Below, one piece after another: positions 7,680 through 17,555 of a stretch of 64,000 nt of DNA (its first letter is position 1; every line of letters begins with the position of its first letter). Under the pieces are notes generated by a model. That model was given only the letters and a program-made list of their open reading frames with translations, did no database searches and was not told where the DNA came from. The position numbers were made by a program, and so were the translations under genes. Origin of the DNA: Candidatus Neomicrothrix sp. UBA881 (lineage in GTDB: Bacteria; Actinomycetota; Acidimicrobiia; Acidimicrobiales; MedAcidi-G1). The stretch is taken from the NCBI GenBank assembly GCA_002294285.1, contig DBFL01000087.1, forward strand, positions 6,732 through 70,731, written 5' to 3'.

Positions 7680-9599
7680 TCAAATTTTGTTTTCAATCTG
7701 GATCTCAGGAAGTTCATCAGATGGGGTGAAATCAAAGATCCGGGCGAAAAAAGCCAGTTCTGATTCAATGGCCCTTGTTATATTGGGGGCTTTTCGAAAT
7801 CCGTGACCTTCATCTGAAAATTCAATAACCGCGTGAGGTATTTCATTTTCTTTTAGTTTTTGTGCCATTAAACGAGCCTGATTGGGTGGGACTATCGGAT
7901 CTTCCAGTCCTTGGAGGATTACCATTGGGGTCGAAAGTTGTTCGACATGGTGAATGGGTGACCTCTGCTCATATATTTCTTTGTCTTCAGGCCACCTGCC
8001 TACTAGTCGATCTAGGTATCGGGATTCAAATTTGTGTGTATCTTGTGCCAGCACCGCGAGGTCGGCAATCCCATACCTGCTAGCTCCTGCTGTAAAAGTG
8101 TTGTGAAATGTTAGTGCTGCGAGAACTGTGAACCCTCCTGCGCTACCTCCCTTGATTGCCAGTCTCGTTTCGTCTACTTTCTTTTGGCTGACGAGATGCT
8201 TTGCTGCAGCTACGCAGTCTTCTACATCAGCTAATCCCCAGTTGTCATTTAAACGATGTCTGTATGATCTTCCGTACCCTGTAGAACCTCGATAATCAAT
8301 ATCAGCAACACCGAACCCTCTACTTGTCCAATAAGCGATAGAAAGTTGCATCTGTCTTCTCGCTGCTCCTGTCGGGCCCCCGTGAGCCATGACTATGAGC
8401 GGCGGGTATTCTGTTTCGCTAACTTTATAGTCGGGATTTGTGGGTGAATAGAAAAGAGCATGAGCTTTTTCATTATCTGAAGTTTCGTAAGTAAAAGCTT
8501 CTGGGACTGGAAACCATTTCTCGTCTATTTTCAGATCGCGAAGTTCACTAAATGACTCAGTTCCTTCTCTGCTGATAAACATGACTGAAGATTCCGACTT
8601 CCATGAACTAACGGTCGCAACTATTCCATTGCGATAACTTTTTACAGATTCGATTTCAGTTGCGTCAAGTTTTACGTGTTCAACTTGCCCATTGTTTGAA
8701 AGCGTCATCAGCTTGTCTAAACCGGCTTCTCTTGCAACAAACCAGATTTCACCATCAACTAGTGCATATCTCGACTGGCCGAAAACCCATTGTGGTAAAC
8801 CTATTTCTGCTTCGACGTTAGTTAACGGCATTAAATCAATTTCTTCTTTTGTTTCGTCAACTCGAAAAAGGTTCCACCAGTTATTTCTGTCGCTTACGAC
8901 GTACAGGTTTCCTTCATCATCCCATTCAGGTTGGAAAAAAGACTCTCCCTCGGATGCAACAACCTTTTGATCTGAAATCTCCATCTCGTCTATTGAGGCG
9001 ATACAAAGTTCCGTGCTGTCCCAAGGCATGTTTGGATGGTTCCATTGGATCCACGCAATTTTTCCACAATCTTTAGCGACTCTGGGAGAAGATACGAAGT
9101 CAGGTCCTGAAACTAAGATTTTTATTTGCTGAGAGCCGTCCGTTGGGACGGCAACAATCTCATTTGATGGCTCCTTTTTATTGAGGTCGTGTAGTTCTCT
9201 TACGCATACATACCATTTCCCGTTTTCTGTTATTCGGCCATCGGCATATCTAGCGCTTTTTCCTTCTTCGGTTTCAGGAGTCAATGGAACCAAATCACAT
9301 GATTCTTCAAACATGTATAAACGTTGATCTGAGTATTGACTGAAAATGAGAGTTCGGTTTTTAACCCACCAAGCTCCCCCTCCGTATTCATGGACAAGTG
9401 TTCTAACGTTGGAGTTTTTATCTAGTTGATCTTTTCCATTACGTACTAGAACTGTTCTTCCACCCTCATCTGGTCGTGATTCAGCCCACCAGACGTCTTC
9501 GCCATCCGTTATCACTTCACCGAGTCTTACAGCTCCACCAACCAGCATTTCTGATGTGATGACGGAATGCCATGTTCCACAAGGTTTGGCAGTTGTCAT
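7680..9599 (-). CDS. S9 family prolyl oligopeptidase-like peptidase
   Basis: A cytoplasmic serine peptidase of the acylaminoacyl/dipeptidyl peptidase type, 639 residues with no signal peptide. The N-terminal two thirds are beta-propeller-like repeats (for example WDDEGNLYVVSDRNNWWNLF). The C-terminal alpha/beta-hydrolase domain carries the nucleophile in GGSAGGF (Ser about 486), an Asp in LEDPIVPP (about 566) and a His in DEGHGF (about 598). The oxyanion segment is MAHGGPTG. Such enzymes trim short peptides. It lies 4 bases downstream of the aminotransferase gene and is probably cotranscribed with it. The leuA leader begins directly after it. Confidence 0.9.
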   Translation of the reverse strand: MTTAKPCGTWHSVITSEMLVGGAVRLGEVITDGEDVWWAESRPDEGGRTVLVRNGKDQLDKNSNVRTLVHEYGGGAWWVKNRTLIFSQYSDQRLYMFEESCDLVPLTPETEEGKSARYADGRITENGKWYVCVRELHDLNKKEPSNEIVAVPTDGSQQIKILVSGPDFVSSPRVAKDCGKIAWIQWNHPNMPWDSTELCIASIDEMEISDQKVVASEGESFFQPEWDDEGNLYVVSDRNNWWNLFRVDETKEEIDLMPLTNVEAEIGLPQWVFGQSRYALVDGEIWFVAREAGLDKLMTLSNNGQVEHVKLDATEIESVKSYRNGIVATVSSWKSESSVMFISREGTESFSELRDLKIDEKWFPVPEAFTYETSDNEKAHALFYSPTNPDYKVSETEYPPLIVMAHGGPTGAARRQMQLSIAYWTSRGFGVADIDYRGSTGYGRSYRHRLNDNWGLADVEDCVAAAKHLVSQKKVDETRLAIKGGSAGGFTVLAALTFHNTFTAGASRYGIADLAVLAQDTHKFESRYLDRLVGRWPEDKEIYEQRSPIHHVEQLSTPMVILQGLEDPIVPPNQARLMAQKLKENEIPHAVIEFSDEGHGFRKAPNITRAIESELAFFARIFDFTPSDELPEIQIENKI

Positions 9600-9602
9600 G
9601 TC

Positions 9603-10811
9603 TTAGCTATTCAGCAGTTGAGCTAACCGAGTAAGACCCTCTTCCAGGTCTGCATCTCCAAGGGCAAAAGATAGCCTTGCGTAACCTGGCGACCCGAAGG
9701 CTTCACCTGGGACTATAGCTACTTTTGCCTCCTCTAAAATAATGGCAGCTAACTCAAGAGTGTTATGAGCTTTTTTACCAGCTATGTCTCGATCGTAGAA
9801 TGCTGAAAAATCAGGAAAAGCGTAGAAGGCACCCTGGGGCGCCAAAACCTCAACTCCCTCAATTGCTGACAGCATTTCGTTCATCATTTTTCGTCGACGG
9901 TCAAACGATTCTCGCATCTTAATAACATCTTCAAGACCTCCACTGACCGCCGCTAAAGCAGCTCGTTGTGAAATGTTTGCAACATTTGATGTGGCATGTG
10001 ACTGATGGTTTCCAGCAGCAGAAATAACGTCCGCGGGACCGATCATCCATCCGACTCTCCATCCTGTCATGGCATAAGTCTTCGCTACGCCATTTACTAT
10101 CAAACACTGATCTTCAATTTCTGGAAGCAGTGCTCTAATCGAGTGATGCTCGTGGTCATCGTAGGTCAGGTGTTCGTAAATTTCGTCTGTGATGATCCAA
10201 ATTCCTTTTTCAATTGCCCATCTTCCAATTGCAACCATTTCTTCAGCTGAGTAAACCGCTCCTGTTGGATTTGAGGGTGAAACGAAAAAGAGAGCTTTTG
10301 TCGATGATGTAGTAGCTGCTTCAAGCTGTTCAACTGTTACTTTGAATTCCGAGTCGATACTGGTTGGAACTTCGACTGTAGTTCCTCCTGCCAGAGCTAT
10401 AGCTTCGGGGTAAGTGGTCCAGTACGGAGCGGGTAGTAAAACTTCGTCTCCAGGGTCGATCAAAACGGCACATGAGTTATATACAGCGTGTTTTCCGCCA
10501 TTTGTTATAAGTATTTGTGCGGTCTCAGGTCTCCATTTTGAATCTCGTTCAGTTTTATCCACTAATGCTTCACGTAGCTCGGGAAGACCAGAAGCAGGTC
10601 CATAACGGTGATTTGAAGGCTCGCGACATGCAGCTACCGCGGCTTCGACAATGTGATCAGGCGTTGGGAAATCGGGTTCACCTGCACCAAATCCAATTAC
10701 TGGTTCACCTGCCGCTTTCAGCTCTCTCGCTTTATTCGTCACTGCCATGGTGGCAGATTCTGAAATCGAGGCAATTCTGTCCGATATACGTTTCTTTGTC
10801 ATTGTGTTCAT
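9603..10811 (-). CDS. aspC: Class I/II aminotransferase, aspartate aminotransferase-like
   Basis: PLP-dependent aminotransferase of subgroup I-beta, 402 residues. Seen: [18 protein letters not shown] near the N-terminus, [14 protein letters not shown], the cofactor-contacting [19 protein letters not shown], and the PLP lysine in [16 protein letters not shown] (Lys about 244). The C-terminal ARLSFALGD contains the substrate-carboxylate Arg. Most likely activity is aspartate/2-oxoglutarate or prephenate transamination; substrate cannot be fixed from sequence alone. The start [13 protein letters not shown] has two nearby ATGs, and the second may be used. Confidence 0.9.
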   Translation of the reverse strand: MNTMTKKRISDRIASISESATMAVTNKARELKAAGEPVIGFGAGEPDFPTPDHIVEAAVAACREPSNHRYGPASGLPELREALVDKTERDSKWRPETAQILITNGGKHAVYNSCAVLIDPGDEVLLPAPYWTTYPEAIALAGGTTVEVPTSIDSEFKVTVEQLEAATTSSTKALFFVSPSNPTGAVYSAEEMVAIGRWAIEKGIWIITDEIYEHLTYDDHEHHSIRALLPEIEDQCLIVNGVAKTYAMTGWRVGWMIGPADVISAAGNHQSHATSNVANISQRAALAAVSGGLEDVIKMRESFDRRRKMMNEMLSAIEGVEVLAPQGAFYAFPDFSAFYDRDIAGKKAHNTLELAAIILEEAKVAIVPGEAFGSPGYARLSFALGDADLEEGLTRLAQLLNS

Positions 10812-10883
10812 TTCCTTACATTCACTAAATCGAATCTAGAGCCTATGGGGCGCAACAATGAAGACTTTTTTATAATTTTCACT

Positions 10884-11258
10884 TTAACTGCAAGCCTCAA
10901 AATAAGGCCTCAAATACTCTCTTGTAATATCTCCGCGAGCTTTTTGTGATAGCCCCTGGTAAGCAAGACAGGCGGCTTTTTCTAGTTCTTGCTCACTACA
11001 ATTTAGTTCTTCAGACCTAGTAAGAAATTTTTCTTTTTGTGATAGATCATTGATCAGATTTATAACTGCCTTAACTTCCTCTTCTTGCATTTCTTCAAAT
11101 TCTTTTTCGTCGATTTGATCTAGAACCAATTCTGCTGAATTTCTGCCAATTTTTATCAGTTCTTCACAATTTCTTGCTTGTCCTGGTTTAGTTGGTTCTG
11201 TTTCGGCGCACGCTAAAGCCGACAAGGCAACAACTATCAATATGGAAAATCTGCGCAT
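10884..11258 (-). CDS. Small helical lipoprotein of unknown function
   Basis: A 124-residue protein with an N-terminal signal MRRFSILIVVALSALAC whose ALAC is a good lipobox, predicting a lipid-anchored exported protein. The mature part is charged and helical, with Cys residues in RNCEEL, ELNCSE, KAACLAY and FEACS that could form disulfides outside the cell. No family is recognised. Similar short Cys-containing lipoproteins are common in marine actinobacteria (inference). It sits between the aminotransferase and the alcohol dehydrogenase on the same strand. Confidence 0.7.
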   Translation of the reverse strand: MRRFSILIVVALSALACAETEPTKPGQARNCEELIKIGRNSAELVLDQIDEKEFEEMQEEEVKAVINLINDLSQKEKFLTRSEELNCSEQELEKAACLAYQGLSQKARGDITREYLRPYFEACS

Positions 11259-11294
11259 CAGTACCGACAGTACTTCTCAAAATGAGAACGTGCA

Positions 11295-12380
11295 TCAATA
11301 ATTGTCGTTAATGGAACATACGTCTAATACACCTCTAGCCAGACGCCCTTCATGCATATCTTCTAAAAGTGTATTTATTTCCTCCATGGGGTAAACACGA
11401 CTTACTAGTTCATCAAGTTTGAATTTGCCTGCCTTATAGAGTTCGCATATGCGTGTCACATCTGTTTGTGGCCTTGAGGTTCCGTAACGGCACCCCATAA
11501 TAGTCACATCCAGATACGCAGCTACCGTCATGAATTCAACTGTGCTTCCCAATGGCGGCACACCTAGTATCACTAGGGTTCCACCCCAGTCCAAGTATCC
11601 GATTGATTCTTCAATTAGAGCTTTAGAACCTACACACTCGAAGACATAACAGACTCCGTCAGCGCGTATTTTACGAATTTCCTGATTTGTATTCACGTCT
11701 GTCGCGTTAATGAAATCAGTAGCTCCAAAATCGATGGCTAGATCACCTTTTTCAGAATTAGTGTCAATAGCAATTATGGGATTAGCTCCGGCTATTGCTG
11801 CAGCTTGGATTACATTCAAACCTATTCCTCCGACACCTACAACCGCTACGCTTTCACCTGGTTTGACCTTGGCTCGGTTGAATACTGCCCCTGAGCCAGT
11901 AAGAACACCGCACCCTATGAGTGATGCTGCGTCTAGTGGAACATCTTCTGGTATTCGGATTGCCTGGTTTGCTTTTACAACTACATTTTCTGAAAAAGCA
12001 GAAATGTTTGCGAAGTTGTAGTGTGGTTCTCCATCCAGAGAGAAAGGTGTATCTCTCGCTCCAAAAGTAGCCTTGCACATAGTTGGTTGACCCGCATCAC
12101 ATGCAGGACATGCCCCGCATTGACCTAGTGTGGATAATACAACGTGATCACCTACTGATACTGAGTTAACTGCATCGCCCACCTCAGTGACTATTCCAGC
12201 CCCTTCATGTCCAAGAACTACGGGGGTTGGGAATGGTATTGTGCCGTCTATAACACTTACATCACTGTGGCAGACACCTGCGTTCACAATTTTTACTTTT
12301 ACTTCTCCTGCCTCTGGTTGACGAACTTCTAAACCTTCGACTAATCGAAGTTCTTCTCCATTAAAAACAATCCCTTTCAC
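11295..12380 (-). CDS. Zinc-dependent alcohol dehydrogenase
   Basis: Medium-chain NAD(P)-dependent dehydrogenase, 361 residues. Catalytic zinc ligands are seen in NAGVCHSDV and GHEGAG. The structural-zinc lobe has four cysteines in GQCGACPACDAGQPTMC. The Rossmann motif VGVGGIGLNVIQAA lies in the second half, with an acidic IAIDTN that favours NAD. It is of the class III-like type found in actinobacteria next to acyl-CoA metabolism (compare AdhD-type enzymes). Substrate unknown. Confidence 0.9.
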   Translation of the reverse strand: MKGIVFNGEELRLVEGLEVRQPEAGEVKVKIVNAGVCHSDVSVIDGTIPFPTPVVLGHEGAGIVTEVGDAVNSVSVGDHVVLSTLGQCGACPACDAGQPTMCKATFGARDTPFSLDGEPHYNFANISAFSENVVVKANQAIRIPEDVPLDAASLIGCGVLTGSGAVFNRAKVKPGESVAVVGVGGIGLNVIQAAAIAGANPIIAIDTNSEKGDLAIDFGATDFINATDVNTNQEIRKIRADGVCYVFECVGSKALIEESIGYLDWGGTLVILGVPPLGSTVEFMTVAAYLDVTIMGCRYGTSRPQTDVTRICELYKAGKFKLDELVSRVYPMEEINTLLEDMHEGRLARGVLDVCSINDNY

Positions 12381-12444
12381 ACGAAACCTCCAAACCTTGA
12401 GTTACTATCTTCGCCCCTAATAATCTTCGTTGCCCACATATGCA

Positions 12445-13170
12445 TCAGTAATGCAGAATCAGTATTACAGCTCCAAAGTGGGCTGCTACAGCCATCACTA
12501 CTAAAGAATGCCAGACTTCGTGATACCCAAAAACTTTTGGTTTAAGTTTTGGCCACTGGGCACCTAGCATTAGCGCTCCTCCAATATAAAAGATCCCTTC
12601 TAGAACTATGAAAAAAGCTGGGAAAAAATCTATCGCTCTGAAAAGACTTGGAGCGACAATCAAAGGAAGGCACCCAAGGCATATGAATAATGTGTTCATG
12701 AGACCTTTAGGAGGGTGAAACGGCAGGACTCTAAGCATGATCCCAATTCCTGCTCCTATCCACACACTCCAAAGCATCAATTTGGCAGGACTTCCATCCA
12801 TTGCAATAAGTGCAAGTGATGATGCTCCGGAAGCGATCATCAAGAAAATCGCTGCATGGTCGAGCCTAAATAAAACCTCTAAAAGAGAAACTTTCCAACG
12901 GCGGAAATGGACTATTGCACTGGTTGAAAACATGGCAAAGGCACCTCCGGCGAAAAGAAGTACTCCTATTCGTTCGCGGCCTGCCGGTGCAGATAGGGCT
13001 AAAACCACTCCTGCAATAAGAGTTAACGGTCCTGCAATTCTGTGTAACCGACCTCTCCACTTGGGCCTTGGGTTTGAAAGCACCCTGTATACGGATGGGG
13101 AAACATTTTCCGGGATGAGTTCATCTGGAATTGCTTCGTCTGCGTATTTGGATTCAGTCAAACTTGTCAT
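12445..13170 (-). CDS. trhA: Hemolysin III family (PAQR-like) membrane protein
   Basis: A 241-residue protein with about seven membrane spans of the YqfA/TrhA family. The conserved polar residues are present: HRIAG near the first span, SAIVHF, LDHAAIFLMIASG, and the terminal YHEVWHSLVVMAVAAHF. Family members are linked to membrane-fluidity homeostasis, and the older haemolysin name is not well supported. The N-terminal 30 residues before the first span are soluble. It is a single gene between the alcohol dehydrogenase and azlD on the same strand. Confidence 0.9.
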   Translation of the reverse strand: MTSLTESKYADEAIPDELIPENVSPSVYRVLSNPRPKWRGRLHRIAGPLTLIAGVVLALSAPAGRERIGVLLFAGGAFAMFSTSAIVHFRRWKVSLLEVLFRLDHAAIFLMIASGASSLALIAMDGSPAKLMLWSVWIGAGIGIMLRVLPFHPPKGLMNTLFICLGCLPLIVAPSLFRAIDFFPAFFIVLEGIFYIGGALMLGAQWPKLKPKVFGYHEVWHSLVVMAVAAHFGAVILILHY

Positions 13171-13201
13171 GGTGGAAAGTATCTATTTATCCGTTCCTAA
13201 C

Positions 13202-13498
13202 TTATAAAAACAATCGTATAGCGGCTGTAGAAAGCATCGCTGTCAATACAACCAATGTGAAGGACATTTTTTTCCATACTGCTAAAGCTCCCATTCCCAC
13301 CCCTACTAAGCGGGCATCTATTACTAGGGATCCATCATCTGAAATAGACATAATTACAACTAAAGCTGAAAAAAGAGCCGCTGGTAAAAGCAATGTTGCG
13401 GGTGCTAAGTGCTTGCTGAATCTCTTTCCGGCTATGAGCCCTAGAAATTTGAAAGCATAGCTACCTGCCGATAAAGCAATAACCGCACCCCAGGTCAT
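13202..13498 (-). CDS. azlD: AzlD family branched-chain amino acid exporter subunit
   Basis: A 98-residue integral membrane protein with about four spans, the small partner of AzlC in branched-chain amino acid export. The start is ATG 13498 (MTWGAVIALSAGSYAFKFLG), whose ATGA overlaps the stop of azlC; a longer upstream frame exists but reads antisense-like sequence within azlC. The N-terminal GSYAFKFLG is typical of AzlD. Its presence with leu and ilv biosynthetic genes in the same window fits a role in relieving excess Leu/Ile/Val. Confidence 0.88.
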   Translation of the reverse strand: MTWGAVIALSAGSYAFKFLGLIAGKRFSKHLAPATLLLPAALFSALVVIMSISDDGSLVIDARLVGVGMGALAVWKKMSFTLVVLTAMLSTAAIRLFL

Positions 13499-14172
13499 GT
13501 TGTCCTCTTTTTTTTCTTCTTTAAGGCCAGCAAACCAGGCAGGATTGCTGTTGACGCCAGGAGTATAGGCATACCAACTGGCGTGAGTGGAATGCTCACA
13601 ATAGTTATCACTGCGGCTGTTATTGCCGTGATTTTTCCTTCTCGCGTGGTTACATGTGGAAGTGTAAGAGCTACAAATGCTGCTGGGAAAGCAGCGTCCA
13701 GCCCCCATGAGCCGGGATCTTCAATAATGCCGCCTAATAAAACGCCCAATATTGTGCCTAGATTCCAAAAAACGAAAAGGCTTAATCCTGTAAACCAAAA
13801 TGCATCTCTCGAGTCCTCAACAGTGTCTTGTGAACTGGCGACTGCAATCGTTTCGTCAATTACAAAATGTGCTGCCAAGACTTTATAAAGTTTCCCATTG
13901 TGTAGAGATTTTGCAATCACTGGACCATATAAGGCATTTCTAACTGACAGCAAAAGAGCGCTACCAACAGCAGCGGCTGGATTGCCTCCCCCATCAATGA
14001 CTGATACGGCTGCGAATTGTGAAGCTCCAGTGAACGTAAAGATGGATAAAGCTGATGCTTGTAGTAGAGACAGGCCTGCGGTGTCTGCAAAAACTCCGTA
14101 AGTTATGCCAATTAACCCACAAGCGGCAGCCAGAGTGAATCCATTTCTCTGAAAATCGTTAAATTTTTGCAT
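13495..14172 (-). CDS. azlC: AzlC family branched-chain amino acid exporter subunit
   Basis: Large subunit of the AzlCD (BrnFE-like) amino acid exporter, 225 residues with about six or seven spans. Recognisable family segments are ITYGVFADTAGLSLLQA, the conserved TFTGASQFAAVSVI at about residues 46-58, LLSVRNALYGP, and FVIDETIAVA. It starts one base inside the stop of the phosphatase gene and ends overlapping azlD, so the three are translationally coupled. Confidence 0.92.
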   Translation of the reverse strand: MQKFNDFQRNGFTLAAACGLIGITYGVFADTAGLSLLQASALSIFTFTGASQFAAVSVIDGGGNPAAAVGSALLLSVRNALYGPVIAKSLHNGKLYKVLAAHFVIDETIAVASSQDTVEDSRDAFWFTGLSLFVFWNLGTILGVLLGGIIEDPGSWGLDAAFPAAFVALTLPHVTTREGKITAITAAVITIVSIPLTPVGMPILLASTAILPGLLALKKKKKRTT

Positions 14173-14681
14173 TATGGAAGTCGGTGTATTAGTTCGTTAA
14201 TCAATCGATCTATCTCATTAGCGCATTTATCAAATTCTTCTTGATCTCCTGAAGCTGGATCCACTACCTCTTCCCATGACTCAATATTTACTTCGGCTAA
14301 ATCTAATTTCATTATTCGTTCTGTGAGAGAACCTTCTTCAGTTAAGTCGCGAACAAGACGAGGGAGTGTGGCTGTTCGTTGTGCGACCTCAGGAAAGTTT
14401 TTTCTGATCCATTCGATGTGACTGGGCTCCATAGCTACTATCAGATCAACTCCAACGTGTTTTTGGCCAAATTGTGTACTTCTATGTGTCGGATCAGAAA
14501 TTCCAAAACGCTCAAGAGCTTTTCTTGTTCTTTGGCTCATTGGATGCCCTTCAAGAACAAGTGTTCCGGCTCCGATGGCAATATAGTTTGAAACTCTTTT
14601 CTCGAACATTATTCGAGCCATCACAGACCGAGCTGCGTTACCGGTACAAAGGAAACATATAACTGGTTTTTCTTCTTCCAT
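14172..14681 (-). CDS. Low molecular weight protein-tyrosine phosphatase / arsenate reductase-like
   Basis: A 169-residue protein of the low-Mr PTP/ArsC superfamily. The P-loop CTGNAARS (C12-x5-R18) near the N-terminus and a general-acid Asp in EVVDPASG are visible. It could act on phosphotyrosine or, with a thiol partner, on arsenate. No other arsenic genes are adjacent. It overlaps azlC by one base. Confidence 0.85.
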   Translation of the reverse strand: MEEEKPVICFLCTGNAARSVMARIMFEKRVSNYIAIGAGTLVLEGHPMSQRTRKALERFGISDPTHRSTQFGQKHVGVDLIVAMEPSHIEWIRKNFPEVAQRTATLPRLVRDLTEEGSLTERIMKLDLAEVNIESWEEVVDPASGDQEEFDKCANEIDRLINELIHRLP

Positions 14682-14687
14682 CTAACT

Positions 14688-15311
14688 TCAATCCGTTCCA
14701 ATCCTAATAAACAGTGCTTCGGCTTCAGCTGTAACCACACCATTTGCCAGACATACAGCTTTCGCTTTTATTCTCTTTCCAGTCGAGTTTTCGAGCCGGG
14801 CTTCAAAACGAAGTTCCTGATCTATAGGAGTGGCTTCGCGATAGCGAATTTCCAACTTCCCCGTTACAGCCGGTCCTCCTCCTGCTAGTCGGACTGCACC
14901 GCTGAGAACGTCGTCGAATAGTCCAGCAAGAAAACCCCCATGGACACGGCCTTCGGGACCTTCTCTGCATCTGTTGATTTCCAATTCACCTATTATGACT
15001 TCTTGTCCAGCGGGATTTTTTTCGGTTCTCACTCTTATAGGCGGAGCTAAGGGATTTCTTTCCCCTCTGAACAGGCTGTTGTCTTTTGCTTCAATGTATA
15101 AGCGCTCTTTAGTCAGTTCGTCGATCTCTTTTTCGTCGATTTCATACCATCTGAGTCGAACTGATTCTTCTAGGGATTCATTCGCCGCATCCACATGTGT
15201 GATTGCCTTTTCCATCATTTCGCTTGTAGGCGCTGATTTGTGTATTTTCAGCAACAGATCCCTTACTCGGTCAGCTAACCGTATTCCGGTTTCTCTTTCA
15301 TTTTCTGACAT
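14688..15311 (-). CDS. PaaI-type hotdog thioesterase
   Basis: A 207-residue protein whose C-terminal half is a hotdog fold: GPEGRVHGGFLAGLFDDVLSGAVRLAGGGPAVTGKLEIRYREATPI, where HGG and the following Asp are the acyl-CoA thioesterase signature. The N-terminal 80 residues are a helical extension. It is likely to release CoA from intermediates, and it lies directly downstream of the acyl-CoA dehydrogenase genes of the steroid cluster, on the same strand. Confidence 0.85.
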   Translation of the reverse strand: MSENERETGIRLADRVRDLLLKIHKSAPTSEMMEKAITHVDAANESLEESVRLRWYEIDEKEIDELTKERLYIEAKDNSLFRGERNPLAPPIRVRTEKNPAGQEVIIGELEINRCREGPEGRVHGGFLAGLFDDVLSGAVRLAGGGPAVTGKLEIRYREATPIDQELRFEARLENSTGKRIKAKAVCLANGVVTAEAEALFIRIGTD

Positions 15312-15355
15312 CTGTATTCGTCATCTTTCGTGTCGCTTCATCAAAATTTTAAACT

Positions 15356-16384
15356 TCAGGCAGTCAAACCGAGAATTTTACTCAAGCGCCGACGGTGAAA
15401 TAATGCGTCTCCCCATGTGGATGCAAGAATCCATCCACGCTTAAGCCATATCTGTAAATCATGTTCAACTGTATAACCGATCGCGCCGTGGCATTGAAGA
15501 GCTGATCTGCATGCAAGTTCAACAGCTTCACTAGCTAAAGCTTTTGCGGCTGACACCTCTCCTGAAACTGTGAAATTTTCTGTAGGGCTTTTTTGATTAT
15601 CTATCGCCCAACTAGCTACTTGAACTAAAGGCCTCGCAAACTCGATCGCTATTGCCATGTCTGAACAGTGGTGTTTGACTGCTTGATTAGTTCCAACTGG
15701 TTTTCCGAACTGTTTTCTTTCTGAGACATAACTGACAGTCATGTCTAGAAGTTTTTGTGCCACTCCCACTGCTTGTGCTGCAGCAGATAGTGCACCACGG
15801 TTAGTCATGTCTTCAATAGCTTCGTGAGTTTCCGAAATGAGTGTTTGAGAAGATGGTGTCCAATCAATAACACTGGTTTTATAACGAGGGTCAATCGACG
15901 TCATGGGAGTATGTTCGATTTCCTTTGTTGGAACTGCATGAAGCTCATTTTCCTTGCTAATTAAAATCAGATCAGAATTTTCAACTGAAACGACACGTTC
16001 ATCTATCGGTGAACCAACGGTCAATTTTTTCGATCCGTTTGCCGCTTCCTCTAATATTTCTTGGGCCATTTCATTTTGTGCCCATCTAGCGATTAAAGGT
16101 GATGCGACTGCTGCATGTTCAGCCACAGGTTCAGCACAGGCTGAAATTCCCAATTCTTCTAAAATAAAAACAAGGTCAGAAGCACCCATGCCTAAACCAC
16201 CGAATTCTTCAGGTATACCAATTCCCATAAGTCCTGTTTCAGAAAGTGTTTCCCACAGGCCATCAACGCACCCTGAGGATTTTTCACCAGCTGACTGGAG
16301 TGCTTCGACAGAACATTCTTTTTCTAAAATGGAGGCAATATTGGAAGCAAATTGCTCTTGTTGTTCTGTTGGTGCAAAACGCAT
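15356..16384 (-). CDS. Acyl-CoA dehydrogenase, small-type subunit (IpdE2/FadE33-like)
   Basis: FAD-dependent acyl-CoA dehydrogenase of 342 residues, shorter than the usual 380. Seen: an N-terminal helical domain with GIGIPEEFGGLGMGASDLVFILEELG and a C-terminal helical domain with ERKQFGKPVGTNQAVKHHCSDMAIAIE and CHGAIGYTVEHDLQIWLKRG. In mycobacterial and rhodococcal steroid catabolism such short subunits form alpha2beta2 heterotetramers with a longer partner. The adjacent 386-residue gene upstream, 8 bases away, is the natural partner. Assignment to HIP-ring oxidation follows from the neighbouring ipdABCF-like genes and is inference. Confidence 0.85.
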   Translation of the reverse strand: MRFAPTEQQEQFASNIASILEKECSVEALQSAGEKSSGCVDGLWETLSETGLMGIGIPEEFGGLGMGASDLVFILEELGISACAEPVAEHAAVASPLIARWAQNEMAQEILEEAANGSKKLTVGSPIDERVVSVENSDLILISKENELHAVPTKEIEHTPMTSIDPRYKTSVIDWTPSSQTLISETHEAIEDMTNRGALSAAAQAVGVAQKLLDMTVSYVSERKQFGKPVGTNQAVKHHCSDMAIAIEFARPLVQVASWAIDNQKSPTENFTVSGEVSAAKALASEAVELACRSALQCHGAIGYTVEHDLQIWLKRGWILASTWGDALFHRRRLSKILGLTA

Positions 16385-16392
16385 CTGACTTC

Positions 16393-17553
16393 CTACTTTC
16401 TCGGCAAACCAAGAACTCTTTCAGCGATTATGTTTCGCTGAATCTCATTTGTTCCTGCATATATAGGTCCGGCCAAGGCAAATAAATAGCCCATTAACCA
16501 TTCATTTTCAGGACTTTCATAAATCCAGTCTGTTATCAGATCAGAACGGTTTCCTAGGATTCTTAGAGCAGTGGCGTGGAGTTCAACATCTAATTCTGAC
16601 CAGAAAACCTTCATAATTGAAGGCTCAGAATTTAGTGACTCACCTTCGATGATTCGTGTTGCAGTTCTCTGCGCTTGCCATCGATAAGCGTGAGCTCTGA
16701 CCCACGAGTTAACAACTTCTTCCGTAAGGCTTGGATCTGGCTTTCGCTCTGTTGTCTCATGGAGGTCGACAAGTCTTTTTGCAGCGGCCGTGAAACGACC
16801 TGGCGCTCTTAGGTTTAAGCCACGTTCATTAGATGCAGTTGACATAGCGACAGACCAACCTTCTCCTTCTCCTCCGAGAAGATTCGATTTGTGAACACGG
16901 CAATCATCGAAAAATATTTCGGCAAATGCAGGTTCACCATCAAGACGTTTAACTGGTCTACGGTCTAAGCCTTCCGAGTCAGCTGGTACAAGCAGGTAGG
17001 ACAAACCCTGATGTCTTTCAGAATCTGGATCGGTTCTTACGATGCAAAATATCCAATCTGCCCATGCTCCCCGAGAGCACCAAGTTTTCTGACCATTAAT
17101 GACGAACCATTCGCCATCCTTTTGGGCTTTTGTTTTTATCGAAGCTAAATCGCTTCCGGCATCCGGCTCTGACCACCCTTGTGCCCAAATTTCTTCTCCA
17201 GATGCCATCGCTTGTAGAAACCGACTTTTTTGTTCATCACTACCAAAATCGAACAAAGCGGGCGCTAATAAATTAATTCCATTTGTGTTGACACGACCTG
17301 GAGCACCTGAGTGATAATACTCTTCTTCAAAAATGAGCCATTCGATCACACCTAAATTTCTTCCCCCGTACTTTTCTGGCCATGTAATAACCGACCATCC
17401 GTTTTCGAAAAGCTTTTTCTCCCATGTTCTATGGAGTTCAAAACCCTCCTGAGTGTCCATCGAAGGTAAAGGTTCCTTGGGAATATTTTCTTTTAGCCAG
17501 TTCCTCACTTCAGCACGAAAGTCTTTTTGCTCTCTTGTGGGATCTAAATCCAT
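16393..17553 (-). CDS. Acyl-CoA dehydrogenase, large-type subunit (IpdE1/FadE30-like)
   Basis: A 386-residue acyl-CoA dehydrogenase. The central beta domain shows WAQGWSEPDAGSDLASIKTKA and WFVINGQKTWCSRGAWADWIFC, and the C-terminus has AGPIYAGTNEIQRNIIAERVLGLPRK. The length and the partner gene match the IpdE1 (FadE30) side of the steroid-ring heteromeric dehydrogenase. It is preceded by the ipdC-like gene with a 2-base gap, so it belongs to the ipdA-B-C-E1-E2 operon order. Confidence 0.88.
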   Translation of the reverse strand: MDLDPTREQKDFRAEVRNWLKENIPKEPLPSMDTQEGFELHRTWEKKLFENGWSVITWPEKYGGRNLGVIEWLIFEEEYYHSGAPGRVNTNGINLLAPALFDFGSDEQKSRFLQAMASGEEIWAQGWSEPDAGSDLASIKTKAQKDGEWFVINGQKTWCSRGAWADWIFCIVRTDPDSERHQGLSYLLVPADSEGLDRRPVKRLDGEPAFAEIFFDDCRVHKSNLLGGEGEGWSVAMSTASNERGLNLRAPGRFTAAAKRLVDLHETTERKPDPSLTEEVVNSWVRAHAYRWQAQRTATRIIEGESLNSEPSIMKVFWSELDVELHATALRILGNRSDLITDWIYESPENEWLMGYLFALAGPIYAGTNEIQRNIIAERVLGLPRK

Positions 17554-17555
17554 CT

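Noticed and set aside
13499-13708. N-terminal extension of azlD
   Set aside because: Out-of-frame reading of azlC; ATG 13498 with ATGA coupling is the natural start.
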